This document shows, in pieces, positions 18,489 through 28,296 of a DNA stretch of 64,000 nucleotides. The notes under the pieces were generated by a model. It had not been told where the DNA came from, made no database searches, and saw only the letters and a program-made list of their open reading frames with translations. Location of the stretch: positions 96,245 through 160,244 of the forward strand of contig NZ_JAPZUB010000037.1 of the NCBI RefSeq assembly GCF_027533505.1. The letters run 5' to 3'. A program made the position numbers and the translations under genes. The stretch is from Flavobacterium sp. (GTDB taxonomy: Bacteria > Bacteroidota > Bacteroidia > Flavobacteriales > Flavobacteriaceae). How positions within the stretch are numbered: position 1 is the stretch's first letter; every line of letters starts with the position of its first letter.

Positions 18489-19457
18489 ATGTCAGTAGTA
18501 CTCTATGCCGAATCATCGGACGGCAAATTCAAAAAAGCAGCGTTGGAATTGGCTTCCTATGCCAAAGTAGTTGCCGACGCTTTAGGAACTCAGGTTACTG
18601 CGGTAACGATCAACGCTAGTGATGCTAGCGAATTGGGAAAATACGGGGTAAATAAAGTCCTTCAAGTACAGAATGACGCGCTACAAGCATTCAATGCCAA
18701 AGCATACGCCGATGTGATCCAACAGGCCGCTCGACAAGTAGGCGCGCAAGTGGTCGTATTTACTTCTTCAACCGATAGCCTATATGTTGCACCCCTAGTG
18801 GCTGTTGCTTTAGAAGCGGGCATGGCATCCAATGTTGTCGCTGCCCCTGTAAGTACGGCTCCGTTTCAAGTGAAACGCAGTGCTTTTTCCCAAAAAGCGT
18901 TTAATTACACCACGATCCACACCGCTGTTAAAGTATTGAGCATCTCTAAAAACTCATTTGGATTGATCGAAAACACAACAAGTGTCGCTGCTGAAGCTTT
19001 CACACCGCAATTAAACGATGGTGATTTTGCTACCAAAGTGGCCGCAGTCGAAAAAGCTAGTGGACAGGTATCAATTGCCGATGCTGATATTGTGGTTTCT
19101 GGAGGTCGTGGATTAAAAGGCCCCGAAAATTGGCATATTCTTGAAGATTTAGCAACGACGCTTGGTGCCGCTACAGCTTGTTCCAAACCCGTATCTGATA
19201 TCGGATGGCGCCCTCACAGTGAACACGTGGGACAAACAGGAAAACCGGTGGCGTCAAACTTGTACATTGCGCTAGGAATTTCAGGTGCTATTCAACACAT
19301 TGCAGGCATCAATGCTTCCAAAGTAAAAGTGGTCATCAATACCGATCCCGAAGCGCCTTTCTTTAAGGTAGCCGACTACGGTATTGTGGGCGATGCCCTG
19401 GAAATCGTACCGCGATTAACGCAAAAATTGAAGGAATTTAAAGCGCAAAACAGCTAA
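18489..19457 (+). CDS. etfA: Electron transfer flavoprotein subunit alpha
   Basis: C-terminal FAD-binding signature VVSGGRGLKGPENW...ACSKPVSDIGWRPHSEHVGQTGKPVASNLYIALGISGAIQHIAGI. Confidence 0.97.
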   Translation: MSVVLYAESSDGKFKKAALELASYAKVVADALGTQVTAVTINASDASELGKYGVNKVLQVQNDALQAFNAKAYADVIQQAARQVGAQVVVFTSSTDSLYVAPLVAVALEAGMASNVVAAPVSTAPFQVKRSAFSQKAFNYTTIHTAVKVLSISKNSFGLIENTTSVAAEAFTPQLNDGDFATKVAAVEKASGQVSIADADIVVSGGRGLKGPENWHILEDLATTLGAATACSKPVSDIGWRPHSEHVGQTGKPVASNLYIALGISGAIQHIAGINASKVKVVINTDPEAPFFKVADYGIVGDALEIVPRLTQKLKEFKAQNS

Positions 19458-19488
19458 GTAATTCTCACTAAAATATACATCCTACCAA

Positions 19489-19525
19489 CGCCTTTTGTTT
19501 TTTCGCAAAGGGCGTTATTTTTTTT
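19489..19525 (+). terminator. Intrinsic terminator downstream of etfA
   Basis: AACGCCttttgttttttcgcaaaGGGCGTTatttttttt. Confidence 0.75.
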
Positions 19526-19679
19526 AAAAAAACACCGAATCTTTTTGTTATTTTGCAAGCGGTAACCTTACTGTCTGAGAAACATAAGATTGGACTATTT
19601 TTTTAGACAAAAGGATCAAAACCGCCACCTAAACCCATACTGTCAAGCGGTTTAGAATCAGAAAAATAGAGGAAGGAAC

Positions 19680-20288
19680 ATGAGTTTAGTGAAACTTACC
19701 ATAAAGGGAATTTCGTACAGTCAAACCCAAAACGGTGCCTACGCATTGATATTAAATGAAGTAGACGGAGAGCGCAAATTGCCCATTGTTATTGGTGCTT
19801 TTGAAGCCCAATCGATTGCTATTGCTTTAGAAAAAGAAATCAAACCTCCGCGTCCATTGACACATGATTTATTTAAGAGTTTTGCCGATCGTTTTGATAT
19901 TGTGGTAAAACAAGTGATCATCCACAAGTTGGTCGATGGTGTTTTTTACTCCAGCATCATTTGTGAACGCGATAAAATTGAAGAGATCATCGATGCCCGA
20001 ACCTCTGACGCGATTGCCTTGGCCTTACGTTTTCAAGCTCCCATTTTTACTTATAAAAACATTTTAGACAAAGCGGGAATTTACCTCAACCCTACCGGTT
20101 CTGAATCGGAAAGTGATGATGTGCTTTCATCGCCCGAACCACTTGGAGATTCGAAAGAAGCGTCGGGAACGGGACTGAGTAAATTTAGCCTTGCGGAACT
20201 GCACGAGCAACTTGAAAATGCGGTGCAAGATGAAGATTACGAAAGAGCAGCGCGCATTCGTGATGAAATTTCTAAACGTGAATCTTAA
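19680..20288 (+). CDS. Bifunctional nuclease family protein (DUF151) with C-terminal UVR domain
   Basis: LPIVIGAFEAQSIAIALEKEIKPPRPLTHDLF (DUF151) and LAELHEQLENAVQDEDYERAARIRDEI (UVR/UvrB-UvrC motif). Confidence 0.92.
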   Translation: MSLVKLTIKGISYSQTQNGAYALILNEVDGERKLPIVIGAFEAQSIAIALEKEIKPPRPLTHDLFKSFADRFDIVVKQVIIHKLVDGVFYSSIICERDKIEEIIDARTSDAIALALRFQAPIFTYKNILDKAGIYLNPTGSESESDDVLSSPEPLGDSKEASGTGLSKFSLAELHEQLENAVQDEDYERAARIRDEISKRES

Positions 20289-20300
20289 ACATCAACTGTA

Positions 20301-21125
20301 GTGAAGCAATACCACGACCTCGTAAAACATGTATTGGAACAGGGTGTCCAAAAGGGAGACCGCACAGGAACGGGAACGAAAAGTATCTTTGGATACCAAA
20401 TGCGTTTTGACCTGAGCGAAGGATTTCCTTTAGTGACGACCAAAAAACTCCATGTCAAATCCATTATTTATGAATTATTGTGGTTTTTAAAAGGGGAAAC
20501 CAATATCGGCTATTTGCAAAACAATGGCGTTAAAATTTGGGACGAATGGGCCGATGAAAACGGCGATTTGGGTCCGGTATACGGTCATCAATGGCGCAAT
20601 TGGGATGATAAAAATATCGACCAGATTGCGGAATTAATCACGACTTTAAAAACCAACCCCAACAGTCGTCGCATGCTGATTTCTGCCTGGAATCCTTCGG
20701 TTTTACCCGACACATCCGTTTCATTTGCTGAAAATGTAGCCAATGGAAAAGCAGCTTTACCTCCGTGTCATGCGTTTTTCCAATTTTACGTAGCCGAAGG
20801 AAAATTATCATGTCAATTGTACCAACGAAGTGCCGACATTTTTTTGGGAGTACCTTTTAATATTGCATCCTACGCGCTTTTAACGATGATGATTGCGCAA
20901 GTTTGTGACTTGCAACCGGGTGATTTTATCCATACGTTTGGCGATGCGCATATTTACAACAACCACTTTGAGCAATTGGAATTGCAATTGAGTCGCGAGC
21001 CTCGACCCTTACCCATTATGAAAATCAATCCTAATGTAAAAGATATTTTCGCATTTGAATACGAAGATTTTACATTAGAAGGGTACGACCCACATCCGCA
21101 TATTAAAGGAGCGGTAGCAGTGTAA
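20301..21125 (+). CDS. thyA: Thymidylate synthase
   Basis: [50 protein letters not shown] catalytic Cys, start GTG at 20301. Confidence 0.98.
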   Translation: MKQYHDLVKHVLEQGVQKGDRTGTGTKSIFGYQMRFDLSEGFPLVTTKKLHVKSIIYELLWFLKGETNIGYLQNNGVKIWDEWADENGDLGPVYGHQWRNWDDKNIDQIAELITTLKTNPNSRRMLISAWNPSVLPDTSVSFAENVANGKAALPPCHAFFQFYVAEGKLSCQLYQRSADIFLGVPFNIASYALLTMMIAQVCDLQPGDFIHTFGDAHIYNNHFEQLELQLSREPRPLPIMKINPNVKDIFAFEYEDFTLEGYDPHPHIKGAVAV

Positions 21126-21169
21126 ACCATTTTTTAAAAAGACTTCTTGTCACTAATTTAGTATACTAA

Positions 21170-21197
21170 AAAATCCGCCTTGCAGGGCGGATTTTAA
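21170..21197. terminator. Bidirectional intrinsic terminator between thyA and the CBM48 gene
   Basis: AAAATCCGCCttgcagGGCGGATTTT between convergent genes. Confidence 0.85.
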
Positions 21198-21214
21198 AAC
21201 AAACCAACTAAAAC

Positions 21215-21511
21215 TTATACTTCTAAAACGCTGTTTTCAGCGTTGGCATAAGCATTCCAACGGTAGCTGTCGGCTTCAGGGTCATTGAGGTATTCCCCAT
21301 CCACCACATATCTAAATTCAAAGGTGTTGTCTTTGGGTAAATCAAAGGCACCTTTAAACGATCCGTTCTTTAACTTCGATAGTGAACCGGACTCAAGATT
21401 CCAATCATTGAAATCTCCCACAACCGCAGCTGTGGCCGCTTCTTTGGCTTCTACAGTAAACGTCACTTTACATACCGGTTTCGTTTTTACAAACTGCTTC
21501 TTTATCGCCAT
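21215..21511 (-). CDS. Stand-alone isoamylase early-set / CBM48-like glycogen-binding domain protein
   Basis: 98 aa: VKVTFTVEAKEAATAAVVGDFNDWN-type motif and FEFRYVVDGEYLNDPEADSYRWN. Confidence 0.88.
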   Translation of the reverse strand: MAIKKQFVKTKPVCKVTFTVEAKEAATAAVVGDFNDWNLESGSLSKLKNGSFKGAFDLPKDNTFEFRYVVDGEYLNDPEADSYRWNAYANAENSVLEV

Positions 21512-21825
21512 AACTATTTCATTTATAGATTACTGCAACAAAGTAAAGCAAATATTTCGGCGGTTGTATCGCTCCAAATACGATTTATGATATTCACAAA
21601 AACTGCCAAAAATTATCGTTCAATTGCTATTTTTTGGTTTTTTTTCTCATTAAAAAAATTTAGGAAAACGTTTTCTTAATCGCGGATTGTAAATTTCATT
21701 TTTATTGATTTCACCCTTTTTCAGCTAAACAAACGTCAAATTTTGACTAAAAAACGTCGGGAAACAGAATTCCAACCTCACATTTGATTGAAAGAACGTA
21801 TTTTTACATCTTCAAATACAAATCC

Positions 21826-22308
21826 ATGATTACCTTAATAGCCGCTGCGGCTGAAAACAATGCATTAGGAAAAGACAACCAATTGGTTTGGCACTTGCCC
21901 AACGATTTCAAACGGTTTAAGGAATTAACCACAGGGCATTATATTGTGATGGGACGAAAAACATTTGAAAGTTTTCCCAAACCTTTGCCACAGCGCACCC
22001 ATGTAATCATCACTCGACAACTCGATTATACCTTTGAAGGATGCATCGTTGTGCACTCGTTAGAAGAAGCATTAGCGGTTTGTCCTAAAGATCAAGTAAC
22101 GTTTATTATAGGTGGGGCAGAAATTTACCATCAAGCCATGCGCTGGGCAGATACTATTGAATTAACACGGGTACATGCTTCGTTTGAAGCAGACGCCTTT
22201 TTTCCAGAAATTCCAGAGGAAGAGTGGGAATTAATCGCTACTGAATCGCACCCCGCCGACGATAAACATGCCGTTTCATATACTTATTGCACGTATCACC
22301 GGAAATAA
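21826..22308 (+). CDS. folA: Dihydrofolate reductase (start reassigned from 21784 to ATG at 21826)
   Basis: MITLIAAAAENNALGKDNQLVWHLPNDFKRFKELTTGHYIVMGRKTFESFPKPLP. Confidence 0.96.
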   Translation: MITLIAAAAENNALGKDNQLVWHLPNDFKRFKELTTGHYIVMGRKTFESFPKPLPQRTHVIITRQLDYTFEGCIVVHSLEEALAVCPKDQVTFIIGGAEIYHQAMRWADTIELTRVHASFEADAFFPEIPEEEWELIATESHPADDKHAVSYTYCTYHRK

Positions 22309-22335
22309 AGCTATGTAAAAATGCGGCAAGTTATG

Positions 22336-22343
22336 TACCTTTG
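22336..22343 (+). promoter_or_regulatory. Putative Bacteroidota -7 element of menG promoter
   Basis: TACCTTTG matches TAnnTTTG, 22 nt before the ATG at 22366. Confidence 0.45.
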
Positions 22344-22365
22344 CCGCGCAAATCAGCACACTCTT

Positions 22366-23094
22366 ATGGCACAAAATGTAACGCCTTACAAAGATTCCTC
22401 CTTAGGAAAAAAGGAACAAGTCACGCAAATGTTTGACACCATTTCAGGAAATTACGATGGGTTAAACCGGGTTATTTCCTTTGGTATCGATGTCAAATGG
22501 CGTAAAAAAGTATTGCGTCTTGTGCAAGAAAAAAATCCCGACACCGTGCTCGACATTGCCACCGGAACAGGGGATTTAGCAATTTTAATGTCCAAAACCA
22601 ACGCTTCCAAAATTACAGGCTTAGATATTTCTTCAGGGATGTTGGAAGTGGGAAAGCAAAAAATAAAAGCCCGTGCCCTCGAAAATCGAATCGCTATGGT
22701 GTTGGGGGATTCTGAAAACATGCCTTTTCCCGATAACCACTTTGATGCCATCACGGTTTCATTTGGAATTCGAAATTTTGAAACCTTAGAAAAGGGGTTG
22801 GCTGAAATTTTACGCGTATTAAAACCCAACGGCATTTTTGTCATCCTTGAAACCTCCGTGCCCGAGAAAACTCCGTACAAACAAGGATACCGTTTCTACA
22901 CCAAAAATATTCTTCCCATCATTGGAAAACTCTTCTCCAAAGACAATGTGGCCTATGGATACCTCTCCGAATCGGCCGCTGTTTTTCCATATGGTGAACA
23001 ACTAAACAATATTTTGCGTAAAATTGGGTTTACTAACGTGAAAGCGCTGCCCCAAACCTTTGGTGTAGCCACGATATACACTGCATCAAAATAA
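22366..23094 (+). CDS. ubiE: Demethylmenaquinone methyltransferase (start reassigned from 22321 to ATG at 22366)
   Basis: [50 protein letters not shown]-type motif ([26 protein letters not shown]). Confidence 0.96.
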   Translation: MAQNVTPYKDSSLGKKEQVTQMFDTISGNYDGLNRVISFGIDVKWRKKVLRLVQEKNPDTVLDIATGTGDLAILMSKTNASKITGLDISSGMLEVGKQKIKARALENRIAMVLGDSENMPFPDNHFDAITVSFGIRNFETLEKGLAEILRVLKPNGIFVILETSVPEKTPYKQGYRFYTKNILPIIGKLFSKDNVAYGYLSESAAVFPYGEQLNNILRKIGFTNVKALPQTFGVATIYTASK

Positions 23095-23097
23095 GTT

Positions 23098-23799
23098 ATG
23101 AGGTATTTTTTATTCGTGTTTTGTTTTTGTTCGTTAGGATTGACCGCTCAATCCAAAGGGATGTTTTCAAAAGACCCTATCATTAACTTGGAGAACTTTG
23201 ACAAACAACGGGTGCATTGGGGTTATTTTTTGGGATTTAACAGTTTTGACTTTAAAATTGATTACATCAACCCACCCGCGCGCGATATTGTGGTCAATGG
23301 AACGACAGGATTTAATGTAGGTTTGGTTGGAAATCTTCGTTTGCATGAATACTTTGATTTACGTTTTGAACCTGGATTGTATTATACCCAACGCAATCTT
23401 ACGTATTCTGGATTTACGCGAACTATTGACGCTTTGCGAGAAGTTCGTTCTACCTACATCTCGTTTCCGTTACTTTTAAAATTTTCATCCAAACGCGTCG
23501 GAAATGTGCGCCCGTATTTGGTAGGTGGTGTCAATACTACCCTTAATTTGTCAAGTAATTCCAAGTCTTTGGATGATAATTACCAACAACGATTTAGAGT
23601 AAAACAGTGGACCAATAATTATGAAATCGGATTTGGAATTGACCTTTATCTAGAATACTTCAAATTTTCGCCGTCTATCCGTGGAATCTTTGGTATGAGC
23701 GATGAACTAATTCGCGACAACAATCCCGACAGTCCATGGACAGGCAATATTTCAGGTTTCCGCACGCGTGGTTTTGTGGTTAATTTTACGTTCCACTAA
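23098..23799 (+). CDS. porT: PorT/SprT-like outer-membrane beta-barrel protein (type IX secretion/gliding)
   Basis: Signal peptide, about 230 aa small barrel, directly downstream of ubiE (an arrangement I recall for porT/sprT in Bacteroidota); 3' end overlaps the RNA methyltransferase gene by 4 bp. Confidence 0.75.
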   Translation: MRYFLFVFCFCSLGLTAQSKGMFSKDPIINLENFDKQRVHWGYFLGFNSFDFKIDYINPPARDIVVNGTTGFNVGLVGNLRLHEYFDLRFEPGLYYTQRNLTYSGFTRTIDALREVRSTYISFPLLLKFSSKRVGNVRPYLVGGVNTTLNLSSNSKSLDDNYQQRFRVKQWTNNYEIGFGIDLYLEYFKFSPSIRGIFGMSDELIRDNNPDSPWTGNISGFRTRGFVVNFTFH

Positions 23800-24521
23800 G
23801 TCGCTCGTCGAAATTCACTTAAAAATATGGCAGCAGCCGTCGCCACATTCAAACTCTCCGTTTGTTGTAAATCGCCAAATCGAGGAATTGACAACCGCTG
23901 CGAGACGTGTTGGGCAACCGCATCCGAAATACCGTTGGCTTCATTTCCTAAAAGTAGTATGGCCGACTGAGGCAACGTTTGTTTATATACGGAATCCCCA
24001 TCCATAAATGTCCCAAAAACGGGCAACTTCGTTTGGGTTAAAAAAGCTTCAATATCGGTATACACCACCGAAACGCGACTTAATGACCCCATGGTGGCTT
24101 GCACTACTTTGGGATTATACACATCGACAGTGGCGGCACTACATATAATTTGGGTTATGCCAAACCAATCGCACAAACGAATTATGGTGCCAAGATTGCC
24201 CGGGTCGCGAATCGTATCCAAAACCAATATTAACCCCTCCTCAACGAAGGGTTGTGGTTCACGCATTTTAAAAACGGCTAAGCAATTGTTGGGCTCGTGT
24301 AAGGCCGACATTTTTTTCAAGACTTCAGGTGAAATGAGCTCGGGAAGCATCGATGTTGGCGGTAAAACATTTTCCGTTTGAAAAAGAAATACAGGTTGAA
24401 AATGGGAATGCAACAGTTCAGAAATCACCTTGACTCCTTCAGCGATGAAGAGGCCCTCAGCAGTTCGGTACTTTTTTTGCTGTAAGGATGCAATTAACTT
24501 GATTTGGTTTTTGCTCACCAT
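23796..24521 (-). CDS. SpoU/TrmH family RNA methyltransferase
   Basis: LVLDTIRDPGNLGTIIRLCDWFGI, LLLGNEANGISDAV, LSIPRFGDLQQTESLNVATAAAIFLSEF. Confidence 0.95.
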   Translation of the reverse strand: MVSKNQIKLIASLQQKKYRTAEGLFIAEGVKVISELLHSHFQPVFLFQTENVLPPTSMLPELISPEVLKKMSALHEPNNCLAVFKMREPQPFVEEGLILVLDTIRDPGNLGTIIRLCDWFGITQIICSAATVDVYNPKVVQATMGSLSRVSVVYTDIEAFLTQTKLPVFGTFMDGDSVYKQTLPQSAILLLGNEANGISDAVAQHVSQRLSIPRFGDLQQTESLNVATAAAIFLSEFRRAT

Positions 24522-24531
24522 AAAAAAACGT

Positions 24532-24539
24532 TACTTTTG
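24532..24539 (+). promoter_or_regulatory. Putative -7 element upstream of TamL-like gene
   Basis: TACTTTTG, 18 nt before candidate TTG start at 24558. Confidence 0.4.
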
Positions 24540-24557
24540 GATTTAAAATTTGAACCT

Positions 24558-27107
24558 TTGCGCGTCCACGTTACAAAAATAGCATTATTCACCGGAATCG
24601 TCCTTTTTCTTGTGGCCTGTAATGTTACCCAACGGGTTCCCAACAATAAACGACTGTTGGTCAAAAATGAAATTGAAATCAACGGTAAACCTACGCGTGA
24701 TGAGGCTGTGTATGTGCAATTATACCAAAAACCAAACACATCGTTACTCGGGTATCGCCTTCGTTTACAACTGTATAATTTAGCCAAGAAAAACGCGGAC
24801 ACCGCCTACAAACAGTGGCTGCAACGAAAACCGAAAAGACAAGAACGGTTGAATCGATTTTTATCGGCCAAACAAGTAGAACGCTTAGGAAAATCGTTTA
24901 TCGTTTCGGGGTTGAGTAATTTTTTGATGAAAACGGGAGAACCGCCAGCCTTATATGATTCCGTCAGCACCCAAAAATCGATCAAACGCCTCAACTCATT
25001 TTACTACAACAAAGGCTATTTTGATGTAGCGACAACGATCGAAAAAGACACATCTAAGGCTAAAAAAATTGGCATTCGCTACCGTGTCGACCTAAAAAAA
25101 CCGTACCTGATTGACAGTTTGAAGCCTCAAATTTCGAGTCCCAAACTCGATTCATTATTTCGGTTGAATGCAGCGCGTTCCCTTATCAAATCGGGCAAAC
25201 CGTATGAAACTGAAACCCTCAACGCCGAACGGGATCGAATTACCTCTGAGTTTCGTAATAACGGAGCTTATCTTTTCCAACAAAACTATATTCGGTTCTC
25301 GCTGGATACCTTGGGAACACAAAACAAAGTCAATGTGCGTTTACTCATCAAAGACTACACTTACCGCGAAAATGACACCGCCAAAACAGCCCCTTTTCAA
25401 CTCTATACCATTAATAAAGTAGCCATTTATACCGATCAATCGACCAATAAAAACGAAATAAAAAGCAAAGACAGCGTTACATACAAAGATTTTATCCTCT
25501 ACAGTGAGAAAAAATTAAAATACCGTCCCAAAGCCATTACCGATGCGGTTTTTATCACCAAAGGAAGTATGTTTTCTGACAACAACACCTCCCTGACAAC
25601 ACGATATTTGAGTAATTTACGGGTTTTCAAATACCCTACTATTCAATACCAACAAGACCCCAAGGACCCCAACGGCTTGATTGCCAATATTTTTTTAACA
25701 CCCAGAAAAAAATACACCTTTGGAGCCTCCGTTGACTTCACCCATTCAAATATTCAGGATTTTGGGATTTCTGGAAATACCTCTTTAGGAATTCGCAATG
25801 TTTTTAATGGAGCAGAAACTTTTGAAATTGGATTCCGTGGAAATGTGGGTTCCTCTCAGGACTTAGCCAATCCGAACAATACCTTTTTTAACATTTCTGA
25901 AATCGGTTTGGATGCCAAGCTAAATTTTCCGCGTATCTTCTTCCCATTCAATACTGAAAAAATTATCCCCAAAACCATGTTGCCCACGACGACAATGACG
26001 ATTGGTTATGCCAAACAACGCAACATCGGTTTGGACAAACAAAACTTTACGGGAACATTTACTTACAATTGGACGCCGCGTAAAAACACCACCATTCGTT
26101 TTGACCTTTTAAATATTCAGTTTGTGAAAAATGTGAATATTGGAAACTATTTCAATATTTACAGATCTTCCTTCGATGTTTTGAATGTTCTTGCTTTAAA
26201 TTACAATGCCGATCCCTTGTTTTTTGATGTCAACAACAATTTAATTATTGATGCGGGAGCTAACGGCTTTATCAATGCCGTTTTAGGCACTAATCCCACA
26301 ATTACCCCATCAGCGACTGACTTACGAACGATTCGCAGCATTGTAGAACGCCGCAAACGTTTAACCGAAAATAACCTCATCTTTGCCACCAACATTTCAT
26401 TTTATAAAACCACCAATCGCGGGGTCAACGATAATGATTTTTACTCCATTCAAACGAAAATTGAATCAGCGGGAAATATTCTGGCATTGTTGGCGCGCGC
26501 ATCAAAACAGTTGGAAACCCAAACAGGAGCCAACACCTTTTTTGATGTAGAATTTTCACAATATTTAAAAGGTGAGATCGAATACATCAAGCACTGGAAA
26601 TTAGCTGGAAAAAGCGTCATCGCTATTCGTTCCTTTGCCGGTTTGGCCGTTCCGTTTGGAAATTCAAACTCAATTCCATTTTCGCGAAGTTATTTTTCGG
26701 GAGGATCCAATGATAATCGCGCATGGCAACCTTACAGTTTAGGTCCCGGAAGTAGTGGAGGCATCAACGATTTTAATGAGGCCAATATGAAGCTGGCGTT
26801 CAATGCGGAGTACCGTTTTAATTTGTTTGGAAAATTCAATGGAGCGCTCTTTGCTGATGCGGGTAATATTTGGAATGTGTTTGACAACGTGGAACAAGCT
26901 TCGTTTCAATTCAAAGGTTGGAAGTCAATGGATGAAATTGCCCTAGGCAGTGGTTTGGGGTTGCGTTATGACCAAGGTTTGTTTGTCGTGCGATTTGACA
27001 TTGGTTTTAAAACCTACAATCCTTCGGAACAGATTGAAAACAAATGGCTGAGAGAGATAACCTTATCGAAGTCGGTACTAAATATCGGGATAAATTATCC
27101 GTTCTAA
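24558..27107 (+). CDS. tamL: BamA/TamA-family outer-membrane lipoprotein (TamL-like); ORF track start 24504, likely true start TTG at 24558
   Basis: LRVHVTKIALFTGIVLFLVAC lipobox, POTRA-like repeats, C-terminal Omp85 barrel (FSRSYFSGGSNDNRAWQPYSLGPGSSGG; NAEYRFNLFGKFNGALFADAGNIWN; LNIGINYPF). Confidence 0.85.
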   Translation: MRVHVTKIALFTGIVLFLVACNVTQRVPNNKRLLVKNEIEINGKPTRDEAVYVQLYQKPNTSLLGYRLRLQLYNLAKKNADTAYKQWLQRKPKRQERLNRFLSAKQVERLGKSFIVSGLSNFLMKTGEPPALYDSVSTQKSIKRLNSFYYNKGYFDVATTIEKDTSKAKKIGIRYRVDLKKPYLIDSLKPQISSPKLDSLFRLNAARSLIKSGKPYETETLNAERDRITSEFRNNGAYLFQQNYIRFSLDTLGTQNKVNVRLLIKDYTYRENDTAKTAPFQLYTINKVAIYTDQSTNKNEIKSKDSVTYKDFILYSEKKLKYRPKAITDAVFITKGSMFSDNNTSLTTRYLSNLRVFKYPTIQYQQDPKDPNGLIANIFLTPRKKYTFGASVDFTHSNIQDFGISGNTSLGIRNVFNGAETFEIGFRGNVGSSQDLANPNNTFFNISEIGLDAKLNFPRIFFPFNTEKIIPKTMLPTTTMTIGYAKQRNIGLDKQNFTGTFTYNWTPRKNTTIRFDLLNIQFVKNVNIGNYFNIYRSSFDVLNVLALNYNADPLFFDVNNNLIIDAGANGFINAVLGTNPTITPSATDLRTIRSIVERRKRLTENNLIFATNISFYKTTNRGVNDNDFYSIQTKIESAGNILALLARASKQLETQTGANTFFDVEFSQYLKGEIEYIKHWKLAGKSVIAIRSFAGLAVPFGNSNSIPFSRSYFSGGSNDNRAWQPYSLGPGSSGGINDFNEANMKLAFNAEYRFNLFGKFNGALFADAGNIWNVFDNVEQASFQFKGWKSMDEIALGSGLGLRYDQGLFVVRFDIGFKTYNPSEQIENKWLREITLSKSVLNIGINYPF

Positions 27108-27120
27108 TTTTTTTTATTTT

Positions 27121-27128
27121 TACTTTTG
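27121..27128 (+). promoter_or_regulatory. Putative -7 element of fbaA promoter
   Basis: TACTTTTG matches TAnnTTTG, 27 nt before ATG. Confidence 0.45.
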
Positions 27129-27155
27129 TCGCTTAACGATTAATACAACTACACC

Positions 27156-28226
27156 ATGTCACACCACATTAAACCCGGAGTAGCTACCGGTGATGAAGTT
27201 CAAAAGATATTTGCTTTCGCGAAAGAAAAAGGATTTGCTTTACCTGCCGTAAATGTTGTGGGTTCCAGTACTATCAACGGTACACTAGAAACAGCAGCGA
27301 AGTTAAAAGCACCTGTTATCATTCAGTTTTCTAACGGTGGTGCGCAATTTAATGCAGGAAAAGGATTGTCAAATGCAGGAGAACAAGCGGCTATTTTAGG
27401 AGCTGTGGCTGGTGCAAAACATATTCATACTTTGGCCGAAGCTTACGGTGCGACGGTGATTTTACATACCGACCATTGTGCCAAAAAATTATTGCCTTGG
27501 ATTGATGGCTTGTTGGATGCGTCCGAGAAACACTTTGCTGAAACCGGGAAACCTTTATTTTCTTCCCACATGATTGATTTGTCGGAAGAGCCTTTACATG
27601 AAAATATTGAAATCTGTCAACAATACTTAGCCCGAATGAGCAAAATGGGCATGACTTTAGAAATCGAACTAGGAATTACAGGTGGAGAAGAAGATGGTGT
27701 AGACAACTCAGATGTTGATAGTTCTAAACTTTATACTCAACCTTCGGAAGTAGCCTATGCGTATGAAGAATTGATGAAAATCAGTCCAAAATTCACCATT
27801 GCTGCCGCTTTCGGAAATGTGCATGGCGTATACAAACCGGGGAATGTAAAACTTACGCCGAAGATCTTGAAAAATTCGCAAGATTACGTACAAGAAAAAT
27901 ACAATACTGGGGCTAATCCTATCGATTTCGTATTCCACGGTGGTTCTGGATCGACACTGGAGGAAATTCGTGAAGCCATTTCGTATGGGGTCATCAAGAT
28001 GAATATTGATACCGATCTTCAATTTGCCTTCACCGAAGGAATTCGCGATTACATGACGGGTAAAATTGACTACTTGAAAACACAAATCGGTAGTCCAGAA
28101 GGAGCCGACTCACCGAATAAAAAACATTACGATCCACGCAAATGGGTTCGCGAAGGTGAAGTTACCTTCAATGCTCGTTTGGAGCAAGCTTTTGCTGACT
28201 TAAACAACGTAAATACCTTAATTTAA
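27156..28226 (+). CDS. fbaA: Class II fructose-bisphosphate aldolase
   Basis: FALPAVNVVGSSTINGTLETAAKLKAPVIIQFSNGGAQFNAGKG, VILHTDHCAKKLLPWIDGLL, LEIELGITGGEEDGVDN, FHGGSGST. Confidence 0.97.
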   Translation: MSHHIKPGVATGDEVQKIFAFAKEKGFALPAVNVVGSSTINGTLETAAKLKAPVIIQFSNGGAQFNAGKGLSNAGEQAAILGAVAGAKHIHTLAEAYGATVILHTDHCAKKLLPWIDGLLDASEKHFAETGKPLFSSHMIDLSEEPLHENIEICQQYLARMSKMGMTLEIELGITGGEEDGVDNSDVDSSKLYTQPSEVAYAYEELMKISPKFTIAAAFGNVHGVYKPGNVKLTPKILKNSQDYVQEKYNTGANPIDFVFHGGSGSTLEEIREAISYGVIKMNIDTDLQFAFTEGIRDYMTGKIDYLKTQIGSPEGADSPNKKHYDPRKWVREGEVTFNARLEQAFADLNNVNTLI

Positions 28227-28296
28227 ATTTTGAAATAGCGCTTGCACTACTTTTCGTAGTGTGAGCAACGATTTTCATGACCTAATACATCAAACT

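Noticed and set aside
22452-22880. 142-aa minus-strand ORF
   Set aside because: Antisense to menG, no independent support.
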